From positions 1 to 64,000 of the forward strand of contig JACJYW010000014.1 in assembly GCA_020635955.1 (NCBI GenBank): a DNA stretch of 64,000 nt. Direction: 5' to 3'. Made by a program: the position numbers and the translations under genes. Under the pieces are notes generated by a model. It was given only the letters and a program-made list of their open reading frames with translations, had not been told where the DNA came from and ran no database searches. This stretch comes from Crocinitomicaceae bacterium (GTDB taxonomy: Bacteria; Bacteroidota; Bacteroidia; Flavobacteriales_D; Crocinitomicaceae). Position 1 is the stretch's first letter; the number at the start of each line of letters is the position of its first letter. This document shows, piece after piece, positions 36,493 through 46,305 of the stretch.

Positions 36493-37911
36493 ATGTATAG
36501 AACATTTGCTGAGATCAAGGCAGCTATTGCCAACGGAACCACAGTTGAAGATATCACAAGATATTATCTGGATCAGATCGAAGCAAGTAAACACCTCAAT
36601 GCTTTTTTAGAAGTATTCACAGATGATGCTTTAGCTCAGGCTAAGGTTGTGGATCAAAAATTGACCAATGGAACGGCGGGAAGACTTGCGGGAATGGTCA
36701 TTGCATTAAAAGACAATATCGTTTATCAGGGGCATAAAGTTTCCGCTTCTTCAAAAATTCTGGAAAATTTCGAATCACTTTTCAGTGCTACGGCTACTGA
36801 GAGATTACTAGCTGAAGATGCCGTGATCATTGGGAGAACCAATTGTGATGAATTCGCCATGGGAAGTTCAAATGAGAATTCTGCCTTTGGAAATGTATTG
36901 AACCCTATCAATGAAAAAATGGTTCCTGGAGGATCATCAGGAGGTTCAGCCGTTGCTGTTGCCGCGAATTTATGTACGGCCAGTTTAGGCTCAGACACAG
37001 GAGGATCGATTCGTCAACCTGCATCTTTTACTGGAACAGTTGGATTAAAACCAACCTACGGACGCATTTCACGACATGGATTGATCGCTTATGCTTCGTC
37101 ATTTGATCAAATTGGTCCATTTACCAATAATGTTGAAGATGCTGCCTTGCTTCTGGAAATAATGGCTGGAAAAGATGAATTCGATAGTACTGTTTTACAA
37201 CAAGATACTGAGAACTTCTTGCCAGCTTTTAAAACAGATAAAAAACTGAAGATCGCTTATTTGAGAGATGGAGTTGAAAGTGAAGGGAATGACCCTGAAG
37301 TGAAAGCTCGAATGAGAGACCTCATTGAAAAACTCAGAGCTGCAGGACACACAGTTGAAGGTGTGGATTTTCCATTTTTGGAAGTGATGGTTCCCACTTA
37401 TTACGTATTAACTACAGCTGAGGCTTCTTCTAACCTTGCAAGATTTGACGGTGTGCATTATGGCTATCAATCTCCCAAAGTTGAAGGAGTTGATAATACT
37501 TATAAAAAATCAAGATCAGAAGGTTTTGGAGAAGAGGTACAAAGAAGGATCATGCTTGGAACATTTGTTCTTTCTCATGGATATTATGATGCTTATTACA
37601 CTAAGGGTCAGAAAGTGAGACGAATTATTCAAAACAAAACGAAAGAGATCCTGGATCAATATAGTTTTATCATACTTCCAACTACCCCTACAACGGCTTT
37701 TGAGATAGGTCAAAACATTGACGATCCAATCACTATGTATCTTCAGGACATTTTTACCGTACAAGCTAACCTGGCAGGTAACCCTGCTATATCGCTTCCA
37801 ATGGGTAATCATTCAAATGGCCTGCCTTTTGGTATACAGGTAATGGGAAAACACTACGCAGAAGGTAATTTATTGGCTTTCTCCGATTACTTGATGAAGC
37901 ACTACAATTAG
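36493..37911 (+). CDS. gatA: Glutamyl-tRNA(Gln) amidotransferase subunit A
   Basis: Amidase subunit of the GatCAB complex, which converts Glu-tRNA(Gln) (and often Asp-tRNA(Asn)) to the amidated form, using ammonia released from glutamine. The 472-residue protein has the amidase-signature motif with catalytic residues: K in IALKDN, GGSSGGSAVAVAA and LGSDTGGSIRQPA with the acyl-enzyme serine. The length is normal. The gene is flanked tightly by tatA (12 bases) and by the lytic transglycosylase (5 bases). gatB and gatC are not seen here. Confidence 0.94.
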   Translation: MYRTFAEIKAAIANGTTVEDITRYYLDQIEASKHLNAFLEVFTDDALAQAKVVDQKLTNGTAGRLAGMVIALKDNIVYQGHKVSASSKILENFESLFSATATERLLAEDAVIIGRTNCDEFAMGSSNENSAFGNVLNPINEKMVPGGSSGGSAVAVAANLCTASLGSDTGGSIRQPASFTGTVGLKPTYGRISRHGLIAYASSFDQIGPFTNNVEDAALLLEIMAGKDEFDSTVLQQDTENFLPAFKTDKKLKIAYLRDGVESEGNDPEVKARMRDLIEKLRAAGHTVEGVDFPFLEVMVPTYYVLTTAEASSNLARFDGVHYGYQSPKVEGVDNTYKKSRSEGFGEEVQRRIMLGTFVLSHGYYDAYYTKGQKVRRIIQNKTKEILDQYSFIILPTTPTTAFEIGQNIDDPITMYLQDIFTVQANLAGNPAISLPMGNHSNGLPFGIQVMGKHYAEGNLLAFSDYLMKHYN

Positions 37912-37916
37912 AATTA

Positions 37917-39422
37917 GTGAAACTGTTTTATTCTATAGCATTCATGTGTTGTAGCCTGTACATTCAGGCACAGGATAGCCTTATTGTTCCAAAAGGTGTG
38001 GCGGATACATTGGAATATGAGCGTTTCCTTGAAAACGTTGAGTGTTCCTTATTTGAATACTATTACGAAACCTGGGGAAAAGAAAGAGCCTATCAGGTAA
38101 TAGATTCTTTGGGGTATGAAGAAGCAGATCGACCAACTTTTCCAGATTCAGTTTACATAGCTCGTCTTCAAAAATTAGACAAAGAAACCATCATTGACAT
38201 TGAAGCTAATGATGACATGCTTTCAGTTCTTAAATACTTTGTGAGCAAACGCCGAAAATTTACAGCTCTGTGCTTAGGAAGATCCAAACTATTCTTCCCT
38301 ATGTATGAAGAATATCTTGATAAATACAACATTCCACTTGAACTCAAATATCTATCCGTTATTGAAAGTGGATTAAGACCTACTGCCAAATCAAAAGCCG
38401 GAGCGGCTGGGTTGTGGCAATTCATGTATAGAACCGGAAGAATGTACGGCCTGGAAACGGATTCATATATTGACGAGCGATTGGATCCGGAAAAAGCAAC
38501 AGATGCCGCATGTAGGTATCTGAAGTTCCTATACGGGATGTACGGAGATTGGAGTATTGCTTTAGCCGCTTATAATGCTGGACCAGGTAACGTCAATAAA
38601 GCGATCAGAAGATCAGGTGGACAAATGAATTATTGGAATTTGCGTCCATTCTTGCCAAAAGAGACACAAATGTATGTGCCTAACTTCATTGCTATGGTTT
38701 ACATGATGAACTATTATCCTGAGCACAACATTGTTCCGCTTGAAGTAAAACATTATGATCATGAAGTTGATACGGTTTGTATTTCAAAAACAGTTAGAAT
38801 ATCCTATATGGATTCACTGATCGGCATTTCTGAAGAAGATTTCAGGTATCTGAACCCTACCTTTAAAACCGATATTATTCCTGAGTCTGATCTGCCCATG
38901 TGCATCACGCTACCTGCTGAGCTAATTCCTTTATTCCTTGAAAAAGAGCAGGAGATCTATGGTTTTGAAGATCGTTTAGATACTATGAACATGAGTTTTG
39001 TCGTATTGGAAAAAAAGAAGATCCATGTTGTAAAACCTGAAGAAACTATTGCAGATGTGGGTAGTTTATATAACGTTACCATTACAGATATCAAAAGCTG
39101 GAACGATCTGCGAACCACAGTGATCTACCCAGGACAAAAATTGACCATCATGGTTACTGAAAGAAAATTTGTGGCTAAAACAGAAGCAAGTCAGGTTTCT
39201 AAAACCACCAGTTCTTCTTCAAGCTCATCAAGTACATCCAACAGTAAAGTCAATTATTCATACGACGGACAGTATAAATACTACACTTTACAAAATGGTG
39301 AGAGCCTTTGGACCGTTAGCCAGAAACTTGGCATACCCTTTGCGCAAATTCAAGAGTTGAACAGAGACCTTGATCCAAAGAAAATGCAACCGGGTGATAA
39401 GATCCGAATTCAAAAGATCTAG
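37917..39422 (+). CDS. Lytic transglycosylase with two LysM domains (MltD-like)
   Basis: A 501-residue exported peptidoglycan-cleaving enzyme. After a signal peptide (MKLFYSIAFMCCSLYIQA), the SLT domain contains the catalytic glutamate in SVIESGLRPTAKSKAGAAGLWQ and the conserved LAAYNAGPGNVNKAI. Two LysM peptidoglycan-binding modules follow: about residues 363-405 and, after a serine-rich linker (about 425-440), about 455-500. The start is GTG, five bases after the gatA stop. It probably remodels the wall during growth. Confidence 0.92.
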   Translation: MKLFYSIAFMCCSLYIQAQDSLIVPKGVADTLEYERFLENVECSLFEYYYETWGKERAYQVIDSLGYEEADRPTFPDSVYIARLQKLDKETIIDIEANDDMLSVLKYFVSKRRKFTALCLGRSKLFFPMYEEYLDKYNIPLELKYLSVIESGLRPTAKSKAGAAGLWQFMYRTGRMYGLETDSYIDERLDPEKATDAACRYLKFLYGMYGDWSIALAAYNAGPGNVNKAIRRSGGQMNYWNLRPFLPKETQMYVPNFIAMVYMMNYYPEHNIVPLEVKHYDHEVDTVCISKTVRISYMDSLIGISEEDFRYLNPTFKTDIIPESDLPMCITLPAELIPLFLEKEQEIYGFEDRLDTMNMSFVVLEKKKIHVVKPEETIADVGSLYNVTITDIKSWNDLRTTVIYPGQKLTIMVTERKFVAKTEASQVSKTTSSSSSSSSTSNSKVNYSYDGQYKYYTLQNGESLWTVSQKLGIPFAQIQELNRDLDPKKMQPGDKIRIQKI

Positions 39423-39532
39423 GTTTTTGAGGCAATAGTTATTAGGACTCAAGGCAATAGAAACTATATTTGTTCTCTTGCCTCTTGCCTAAATCACTAT
39501 TGGCTATTCATACAAACTCAAAAACACAACAA
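39423..39532. repeat. Intergenic region with repeated GGCAATAG words
   Basis: Two direct copies of GGCAATAG (39431-39438 and 39453-39460) are followed by TCTTGCCTCTTGCCT (39476-39490) and the near-inverted CTATTGGC (39497-39504). Pairing of these words could fold the spacer into a hairpin. It separates the lytic transglycosylase from the DUF4837 lipoprotein gene; no gene is seen in it. Confidence 0.5.
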
Positions 39533-40582
39533 ATGAAGTACTTAATGATCGCAATTCCACTTCTTCTGTTATCATGCGGAGAAGATCTAACCAAAGAAGA
39601 TTTATTACCTGAAGCTACCGGAGAACACGGTCATGTTCTGGTTTTAATGGATGACAACCTGTGGGAAGGTAAAATGGGAGAAGCTTTAATTGCCAAATTA
39701 GATCAAAATGCAAAGGGTCCATATTTACGCCCAGAACCGCAGTTTAATTATTTCAGAAAGAAAACGGGGAGCATGACTCATGTCAATAAACTGAGTAGGA
39801 TCATTTTGAAAGTAATGGTTGATCATGACTCTACCTACGCAGAAACGGCAATCATAGATAAGCGGAATTATTATGCAAAAGGGCAAATCTTTTTGGTTAT
39901 AAAGGATTCTGACCCTAACAGATTATTACACTTTATTCAAAACGGCTTTCAACCTGTTGTAGATCGTATGAATAACTTTGAAATGGATGCGCTTATTACA
40001 GAGTTTAGAGGGAAACCAAATAATACGGTTAAAGAACAGGCTGGTCAGAAATTCGGCATTGAAATTTCACTTCCGCGTGATAGCGAATTGAAAGTCACAA
40101 AAGATGATTTCATGTGGGTGAAATATGATCGCTCAAGAAATCTCATAGGTAATGAAGCTTCTGGTGCAAAGGGGGGTGTATTCTGGATACAGGAAGGAAT
40201 CGTCTTTTGGTCTGAACCATTTAGTGAAAATGGATTTTCCAGAGAACACATCCTTGATAAAAGAGATACTATATTGAAGTACAATATTCCGGGGAAAGTA
40301 AAAGGTTCGTACATGGCTACTGAATATGATTCATGTTGTGCACCGGTAGCTGAAACTTTTGATTTTCTTGGAGGATCAGCCATTTGTATTCGTGGATTAT
40401 GGAAGCATGCCGGACATCCCGGAGCTTTTGGAGGTGGACCTTTTGTGCAGTATACTATTCACAATAAAAACACCAATTCACTGGTTACCGTTTGCGGTTA
40501 TGTCTACGCACCTAAATTTAATAAGAGAGAGTATATTAGAGAGGTTGAAGCCATGTTGAATACCATTGAATTTAAAAGCTGA
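39533..40582 (+). CDS. DUF4837-family lipoprotein
   Basis: A 349-residue lipoprotein beginning MKYLMIAIPLLLLSC with the lipidated cysteine at residue 15. The following region with HGHVLVLMDDNLWEG, PEPQFNYF and the C-terminal RGLWKH and GPFVQYT motifs matches DUF4837, a family of unknown role common in Flavobacteriia and often next to cell-wall genes. The ATG opening the signal peptide is preferred to one 63 bases upstream. Its stop overlaps the ATG of the next gene (TGATG). Confidence 0.85.
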   Translation: MKYLMIAIPLLLLSCGEDLTKEDLLPEATGEHGHVLVLMDDNLWEGKMGEALIAKLDQNAKGPYLRPEPQFNYFRKKTGSMTHVNKLSRIILKVMVDHDSTYAETAIIDKRNYYAKGQIFLVIKDSDPNRLLHFIQNGFQPVVDRMNNFEMDALITEFRGKPNNTVKEQAGQKFGIEISLPRDSELKVTKDDFMWVKYDRSRNLIGNEASGAKGGVFWIQEGIVFWSEPFSENGFSREHILDKRDTILKYNIPGKVKGSYMATEYDSCCAPVAETFDFLGGSAICIRGLWKHAGHPGAFGGGPFVQYTIHNKNTNSLVTVCGYVYAPKFNKREYIREVEAMLNTIEFKS

Positions 40583-40983
40583 TGAAAACGGTAAAAGAAG
40601 CTGTAGATCATTACTTGCCTAAAAAAATGAATGACGAGATGTCTCTGGGAGAAATTCGTCATGAATTACAGAAGAAAGGAGATTTTTCAGAAGTGGAGAT
40701 CAATTCTATATGTCTTAATATTTCTGATCATGAACTTGCTTCTTTAGGTGAGAAAAAGGCCTTCTCATTTGAATTCCTGAACCACACGATTTTTTCTTAC
40801 TTCATGATACTGGCTAGCATTGCCATTTTCGTATTCAGTTATTGGAGATTCAATAATTTAACGAAACTATCGGCCATTACGGAGGTATCAGATGCTGATT
40901 TCTTTGTTCCAATAGTGTTTATTATAGCCAGTTCACTATTCCTGGTTAGACACTTGATCAGAGTTATCAAGCGTAAAAGATAA
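40582..40983 (+). CDS. Small protein with two C-terminal membrane helices
   Basis: A 133-residue protein whose N-terminal 60 residues are charged and helical (LPKKMNDEMSLGEIRHELQ) and whose C-terminal half contains two transmembrane helices (about 67-86 and 107-124). It overlaps the DUF4837 stop by one base and is probably translated with it. It ends in a 48-base convergent overlap with the GH3-family gene. No family recognised. Confidence 0.62.
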   Translation: MKTVKEAVDHYLPKKMNDEMSLGEIRHELQKKGDFSEVEINSICLNISDHELASLGEKKAFSFEFLNHTIFSYFMILASIAIFVFSYWRFNNLTKLSAITEVSDADFFVPIVFIIASSLFLVRHLIRVIKRKR

Positions 40984-42492
40984 ATTGAGCTCAAGTAATT
41001 CATCTATAAACTGCCGATCATTATTCAACCGTGGAATCTTATGCTGGCCTCCCAGTTTATTTTCCTTTTTGAGCCAGTTTTCGAATAAACCTTTCTTTGC
41101 TACATGAACCTCCGGCATTTTTAGCGAAAGATCTCCTGTCCTTTTAGCCTCATAATCTGAGTTCAAACTTTTGAGTTCTCCATCCAAAATGTGTGTGAAA
41201 ACATCCATGTTTTCAGGTAATCTGGTGAATTCTATAAGCCATTCATGTCCTCCACTCTCCTGCCCTTTCATATAGATAGGAGCAGCTGTGTAATTAGAAA
41301 CCTCAGCCTTTGTTTTATGACATGCTGAAGCAATGGCGGCCTCAGCATTCTCTACCACTAATTCTTCTCCAAAAGCATTGATAAAACTCTTAGTCCTTCC
41401 AGTGATCTTGAAACGATATGGTGTTTTAGAAGTAAAACGAATCGTATCCCCAATTATATATCGCCATAATCCGGCATTTGTAGATATGACCAGGGCATAA
41501 TTTTTATCCAGCTCCACTTCTTCTAAAGGTATAACCACACTTGAATCTAATCCATCATATTCATTCATTGGTATGAATTCAAAGAATACGCCGTAATCCA
41601 GCATCAACAATAATTCATTGCGCTTAAAATCGTCCTGAATTCCGAAAAATCCTTCTGAAGCATTGTAGGTTTCAACATAATTCATGTCATTGAACGGAAT
41701 AATCTTTCTGAATTGATCTCTATAAGGTTCAAAACTCACTCCACCATGCATGAAAAGCTCCAAATTTGGCCATACCTCACGTAGGTTTGACTTACCGGTG
41801 ATTTCCAATACTCTATTACAAAGTACAAGTGTCCAACTTGGAACTCCGGCTAAAATGTAGATATCCTGATCAATGGTACTTTGTGCCAATGCTTCAATCT
41901 TCTCTTCCCAATTGCTCATTAAGGCAATTTCTTTGCTTGGTGTTCTTCTAATCTCAGCCCACCAGGGCATGTTCTTCAATATAATGGCAGATAGATCTCC
42001 AAAATAAGAATCAGACGAACCCAGGTAATTGATCTCAGCTGATCCTCCCAATATGAGGTGTTTACCTTTGTATAGTTTTCTATCCGGCAATTGATTATAA
42101 TACATGCTCAGAAGATCCTTACCCCCTTTGTAATGACACATTTCCAGCGCTTCTTTCGATACAGGTAAAAACTTAGATTTTCCGGTAGTTGTTCCGGATG
42201 ATTTGGCAAACCAGGTGACTTCAGAACCCCACAACAGGCTTTGCTCATTCTTGAGCATACGTTCAATATAAGGTTCCAAACTTTGATAATCCGTTAAAGG
42301 AACATTTTGATTGAAATCACCATAAGACTTTATTGCAGCATAATTGTATTTCAGACCCCATTCTGTATCTCTTCCACCTTCGATCAAACTATCGAAAACA
42401 TCTCTTTGAACATCAACTGGATACATCTTGAACAGTTCGATCTGATGAATTCTTTTTTTAATGATCCAGGAAAAGATTGAATTAAAAGGCAT
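40936..42492 (-). CDS. GH3 auxin-responsive promoter family protein
   Basis: A 518-residue acyl-acid-amido synthetase-like enzyme of the ANL adenylating superfamily. Motifs include the ATP-binding loop AKSSGTTTGKSKFLPVS (about residues 93-109), YNASEGFFGIQ, the aspartate motif in YIIGDTIRF and the hinge region KITGRTKSFINAFGEEL. In plants GH3 enzymes join hormones to amino acids; in Bacteroidota the family is common but substrates are unknown. Its 3' end overlaps the small membrane-protein gene on the other strand. A terminator of the upstream small gene precedes it. Confidence 0.9.
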   Translation of the reverse strand: MPFNSIFSWIIKKRIHQIELFKMYPVDVQRDVFDSLIEGGRDTEWGLKYNYAAIKSYGDFNQNVPLTDYQSLEPYIERMLKNEQSLLWGSEVTWFAKSSGTTTGKSKFLPVSKEALEMCHYKGGKDLLSMYYNQLPDRKLYKGKHLILGGSAEINYLGSSDSYFGDLSAIILKNMPWWAEIRRTPSKEIALMSNWEEKIEALAQSTIDQDIYILAGVPSWTLVLCNRVLEITGKSNLREVWPNLELFMHGGVSFEPYRDQFRKIIPFNDMNYVETYNASEGFFGIQDDFKRNELLLMLDYGVFFEFIPMNEYDGLDSSVVIPLEEVELDKNYALVISTNAGLWRYIIGDTIRFTSKTPYRFKITGRTKSFINAFGEELVVENAEAAIASACHKTKAEVSNYTAAPIYMKGQESGGHEWLIEFTRLPENMDVFTHILDGELKSLNSDYEAKRTGDLSLKMPEVHVAKKGLFENWLKKENKLGGQHKIPRLNNDRQFIDELLELNLSFTLDNSDQVSNQE

Positions 42493-42516
42493 AGATCTAG
42501 ACGCTAGTATAAAATA

Positions 42517-42550
42517 AAAAAGACCTCTCCTAAAAAAGGAAGAAGTCTTT
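42517..42550 (-). terminator. Terminator downstream of the 38-residue peptide gene
   Basis: On the minus strand AAAGAC...TCC / GGA...GTCTTT forms a hairpin with an A/T-rich loop, followed by a T run. It lies after the stop at 42576 and before the GH3 gene, separating the two transcripts. Confidence 0.7.
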
Positions 42551-42575
42551 ATTTACCGTGAAAACGGAAATATTT

Positions 42576-42692
42576 TTATCCGAAAAACAATACTAAAAAC
42601 GCAACTAGCAAAGCTAATGTAATATACACAGGAGCTAGGATTGACGTTGAATCATCAAAGTAATTGCGATCTGAATTATTATCTGCTGACAT
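42576..42692 (-). CDS. 38-residue single-helix membrane peptide
   Basis: An ATG-started frame of 39 codons (including stop) encodes MSADNNSDRNYFDDSTSIL followed by one strongly hydrophobic helix (about residues 18-37) and a terminal glycine. Polar acidic N-terminus and C-terminal anchor suggest a small inner-membrane peptide. The gene has its own hairpin terminator (42517-42550), which supports its being expressed. It sits in an otherwise empty 318-base gap between the GH3 gene and the M14 peptidase. No family recognised. Confidence 0.6.
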   Translation of the reverse strand: MSADNNSDRNYFDDSTSILAPVYITLALLVAFLVLFFG

Positions 42693-42861
42693 TTTCCTTA
42701 GTTTTTGGTAAAGATATAAAGTTTCAAAAAACAGGCTAAAAAATCAATGGAAAATTTCATGAAAGATTTAGCCTGATTAAGTATAAATACCCAACATCTG
42801 TAGTACACTTTTGCGTAATACCTTTATATATGGTATCTTTAAACACCTCAATAATAAATTC

Positions 42862-45216
42862 ATGAAAAAATTATTACTTGTTCTTTGCACATTTGCCTTG
42901 TTTTCTGCTTATGCTCAGCAATATAGTCGTGTTAAAATTTACGGGACAGCAGAAGAATTAAGAGTATTAGGAGACCTTGGGTTTGCCCTTGATCATGGTG
43001 AGTACAAAAAAGATACTTACTTCATTTCAGATTTTTCGGAATATGAGATCCAAACTTTAAACCAACTTGGATTTTCATATGATATCATGATACAAGATGT
43101 TAAGGCACATTATGTGGAACAAAATTTAGAACCAAAAGAGACTTTTAAAACTGGTTCGTGTGGCAACACAGGTGGTTCAAGTGTTTACAATCCGCAAACT
43201 CCATCTAATTTTCAGTTAGGAACAATGGGTGGATACTACAAATATCAGGAGTTTTTAGATGAACTGGATTCAATGCGATCAAAATATCCATCACTGATTT
43301 CTATAAAAGCCCCTATTAACTCATATACAACCATTGATGGTAATCCCATATACTGGTTAAGAATATCAGATAATCCAGATACGGATGAAGCTGAAGAGGA
43401 AGTACTTTATACTGCCTTACATCATGCTCGTGAACCTGCCAGTTTATCACAATTGATCTACTATATGTGGTATGTTCTGGAAAATTACGGAACCAATGAA
43501 GAGATCACTTATCTTGTTGACAATACTGAGATGTATTTTGTGCCAATGATCAATCCGGATGGGTACAGATACAATGAGCTAACTGACCCCAATGGAGGAG
43601 GAATGCACCGCAAAAACAGAAGAAATGTAGGTACCTATAACAAAGGTGTAGACCTAAATAGAAATTATGGATATGGATGGAATACCACAGGTGTTTCAAC
43701 TAGCCAAAATGGAGACACCTATCCTGGAACAAGTGAATTTTCTGAAGTAGAGACTCAAGCTATGAGATGGTTCATTGAAAATCATGACATTAAATTTGCA
43801 TTCAACGCTCATACTTTTGGAAACCAACTTCTTTACCCTATAGGAACCACAGTTGCTGAGGTAGCCGATCACAATGACTATTTTGCTCAGTATACTTCCT
43901 ATATGGTAAAATTCAATGGATATGCCAATATTAAAAGTTCTGGATTATATCCTGCATCTGGTGATTCAGATGATTGGATGTATAGAGATGACATTGGCGT
44001 TAATCATGATACTGTTTTTGCCATGACACCTGAATGTTCGGATGATGTGGATGAGTTCTGGCCAGCAGCCTCAAAGATCGAAGATATTTGTAAAGCCAAT
44101 ATTCACATGAACACAACACTTGCTCACATGCCTCATGTATTTGGAGTTCCAACTGATCTGGAAGCTTCTAAAATTGGTGCATCTACAGGTTATTTCAATT
44201 ATAAGTTAGAGCGATTAGGATTGACGGATGGAGATATTACAGTAAGTATGACAGGCATAGCTGGAATTCAAAGCTTGGGAGGTGCTAATGTCCATTCCTT
44301 GGTGTTAAAAGAGATCATAGAAGATTCCATCCAATATACATTAAACACTGGTATCGCATTTGGTGATCCAATTACTTATGTGATAGAAACCTACAATGGT
44401 TCCTGGACAAGAAGAGATACAATTTATAAAACTTATGGTTTAGGAACTACAGTATTCGCGGATAACTGTAACAGTACTGCCAACTGGAGCGGAAACTGGA
44501 GTTTCACGAATGAAGCCTATGTATCTGCCAATAACAGTATTACTGATAGTCCTTTCACCGATTATTCAAATAATGCAAATACAAGTATTGTTTTAAATCA
44601 GAATGTCACTTTTACAAATGCTACCTATGCCTATGCAAACTTCTATGCTAAATGGGCTATTGAAGACAACTATGATTATGTTGAATTCATGATCTCAACG
44701 GATGGAGGAACAAGTTGGACAGCACTTTGCGGAAAATATACGAATGAAGGTGGCGCAAATCAAGATACAGGTGAGCCTTTATATGACGGATTTCAAACAG
44801 ACTGGGTATTTGAAGAAGTGGATCTATTTGAATATCTGGGATCAGCAAATGTCAATTTTAAGTTCAGATTGGTTTCTGACGGAGGTGTGAAAGAAGATGG
44901 ATTCTATTTTGATGATTTTGAAATATTTACTGATGGAACTTCGCAGTCAAATATTGGATTTAATGATCTGAACCTGGATGAATTTCTTATTTATCCAAAT
45001 CCAGCTAATACCGAATTGAATGTGATCATGGAATCACAAGACGGGGTTTCTTCAATTGAGATCACCAATAATTTAGGACAGGTTGTTAAACAGATCAAAC
45101 CAACGGGGAATATTATTCAAATTTCACTGGTTGATCTAGCTGAAGGATCATACTTCATTAGCATGATCGGGGTAGAAGGAAACAAAGTGACGAAACAGTT
45201 TTCGTTGATCAGATAG
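42862..45216 (+). CDS. Secreted M14 zinc carboxypeptidase with T9SS sorting domain
   Basis: A 784-residue exported peptidase. Signal peptide MKKLLLVLCTFALFSAYAQ; N-terminal prodomain-like region (about 20-110); M14 catalytic domain with HHAREPAS (zinc ligands H188 and E191), INPDGYRYN, KNRRN, GVDLNRNYG, FNAHTFGN (third zinc histidine) and the catalytic glutamate in MTPECSDD. A later beta-sandwich (about 530-700, with DGGTSW and DGFYFDDFEI) resembles an adhesive MAM-like or immune-inhibitor-type domain. The last 75 residues (FLIYPNPANTELNV onwards) are a type IX secretion signal. It probably digests extracellular protein or peptide. The ATG is preferred to a TTG 51 bases upstream. Confidence 0.92.
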   Translation: MKKLLLVLCTFALFSAYAQQYSRVKIYGTAEELRVLGDLGFALDHGEYKKDTYFISDFSEYEIQTLNQLGFSYDIMIQDVKAHYVEQNLEPKETFKTGSCGNTGGSSVYNPQTPSNFQLGTMGGYYKYQEFLDELDSMRSKYPSLISIKAPINSYTTIDGNPIYWLRISDNPDTDEAEEEVLYTALHHAREPASLSQLIYYMWYVLENYGTNEEITYLVDNTEMYFVPMINPDGYRYNELTDPNGGGMHRKNRRNVGTYNKGVDLNRNYGYGWNTTGVSTSQNGDTYPGTSEFSEVETQAMRWFIENHDIKFAFNAHTFGNQLLYPIGTTVAEVADHNDYFAQYTSYMVKFNGYANIKSSGLYPASGDSDDWMYRDDIGVNHDTVFAMTPECSDDVDEFWPAASKIEDICKANIHMNTTLAHMPHVFGVPTDLEASKIGASTGYFNYKLERLGLTDGDITVSMTGIAGIQSLGGANVHSLVLKEIIEDSIQYTLNTGIAFGDPITYVIETYNGSWTRRDTIYKTYGLGTTVFADNCNSTANWSGNWSFTNEAYVSANNSITDSPFTDYSNNANTSIVLNQNVTFTNATYAYANFYAKWAIEDNYDYVEFMISTDGGTSWTALCGKYTNEGGANQDTGEPLYDGFQTDWVFEEVDLFEYLGSANVNFKFRLVSDGGVKEDGFYFDDFEIFTDGTSQSNIGFNDLNLDEFLIYPNPANTELNVIMESQDGVSSIEITNNLGQVVKQIKPTGNIIQISLVDLAEGSYFISMIGVEGNKVTKQFSLIR

Positions 45217-46212
45217 TTAATCGTCTTTTCCGTAATTATCGATTTTACCATCTGGATGGATGAGGTAATAGATGTACTGTATTTCCTTTTCATCTATTAA
45301 CGCTTCACCTTCCTCCATTTCTTCTTCAAAAAGAGTTCCATGATAATTTTCGCGCTCAATACTGATGCGTCCCCCAACATCAAAGGTCACATTATCTGTT
45401 GTGGTAAAGAAATCATTGGAACCCATATTGGTAGCACTGCAATGACAACCCAGATCAAATCCCTGAATTTTTTCACCTGATTTTGTGAATGTATAGAGTT
45501 CGATAAAATTATTATTGATCCCAAAAGCGCCTGGTGAAAAGAAGTGCTCTACAACTAATGCAATGTAGTTATCCGACTCAAATCTGAAGATCGGGCGGTA
45601 TTCATTCCAGCCAAAATCATCCCATTCGCCATCTGTAAAGTACGTTTTGATGGTATTTGTATCAAACATTTCTTTGCTACCATCAAACTCAACCTCTTTG
45701 GGTAACTTTACCTTCGGAAAACGGGCTAACAATTGGTCCCATGTGAGCGCAGATCCATCTCCATCAAGATTTTTGTCCTGCAATTTTTCAGCATATTGCT
45801 CCTCTGATATTTCACTGAGCTGAACACTCAATTCCTTATCACCTTTTTTGTTTCTCCAAACTCCAGAAAAGGTGGTTGGATCGCCTAATGACAGATCACC
45901 TTCAAATTGCCCGGTATTTTCATGTTCCACATATTCATCTAACATCAAATGATTTCCTGTTTTTTGACCATCTAACTCAATAGGTATTGCTTGAGAAACG
46001 TAATAATATTCACCCTGCAGATTTCCATCACCACCAGGTAATTGTAGCGAGAGCATGATCTCATACTTTTCCGCAATTTTCCCCGATAAAAATAGATGGC
46101 TTCCTTCTTCAACAATTTCTTCAGTAGAATCATTGTTTTCAGCAGTTTCTGATCCGCCTGAACAGGCAAATAATAGAAATGAGAGAACTAAAATTATTAC
46201 TTGATTTTTCAT
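45217..46212 (-). CDS. Lipoprotein of unknown function
   Basis: A 331-residue lipoprotein with signal MKNQVIILVLSFLLFAC (lipidated cysteine at 17), an acidic linker, then a beta-rich region (about 38-135) in which repeated strands with GNLQGEYYY and TFSGVWRNKKGDK could form a small barrel or sandwich. The C-terminal half has no recognised domain. Its stop abuts the stop of the M14 peptidase gene on the other strand. A CAATTTTG word just upstream (46227-46234, minus) may be its -7 element. Confidence 0.65.
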   Translation of the reverse strand: MKNQVIILVLSFLLFACSGGSETAENNDSTEEIVEEGSHLFLSGKIAEKYEIMLSLQLPGGDGNLQGEYYYVSQAIPIELDGQKTGNHLMLDEYVEHENTGQFEGDLSLGDPTTFSGVWRNKKGDKELSVQLSEISEEQYAEKLQDKNLDGDGSALTWDQLLARFPKVKLPKEVEFDGSKEMFDTNTIKTYFTDGEWDDFGWNEYRPIFRFESDNYIALVVEHFFSPGAFGINNNFIELYTFTKSGEKIQGFDLGCHCSATNMGSNDFFTTTDNVTFDVGGRISIERENYHGTLFEEEMEEGEALIDEKEIQYIYYLIHPDGKIDNYGKDD

Positions 46213-46305
46213 GATGCCAATCTAATCAAAATTGTACACACTTATTCGGATTGTTTGAAGATCGAATATTTGAAAAATACTATTAAGGAATATAAATAAT
46301 TCCGT

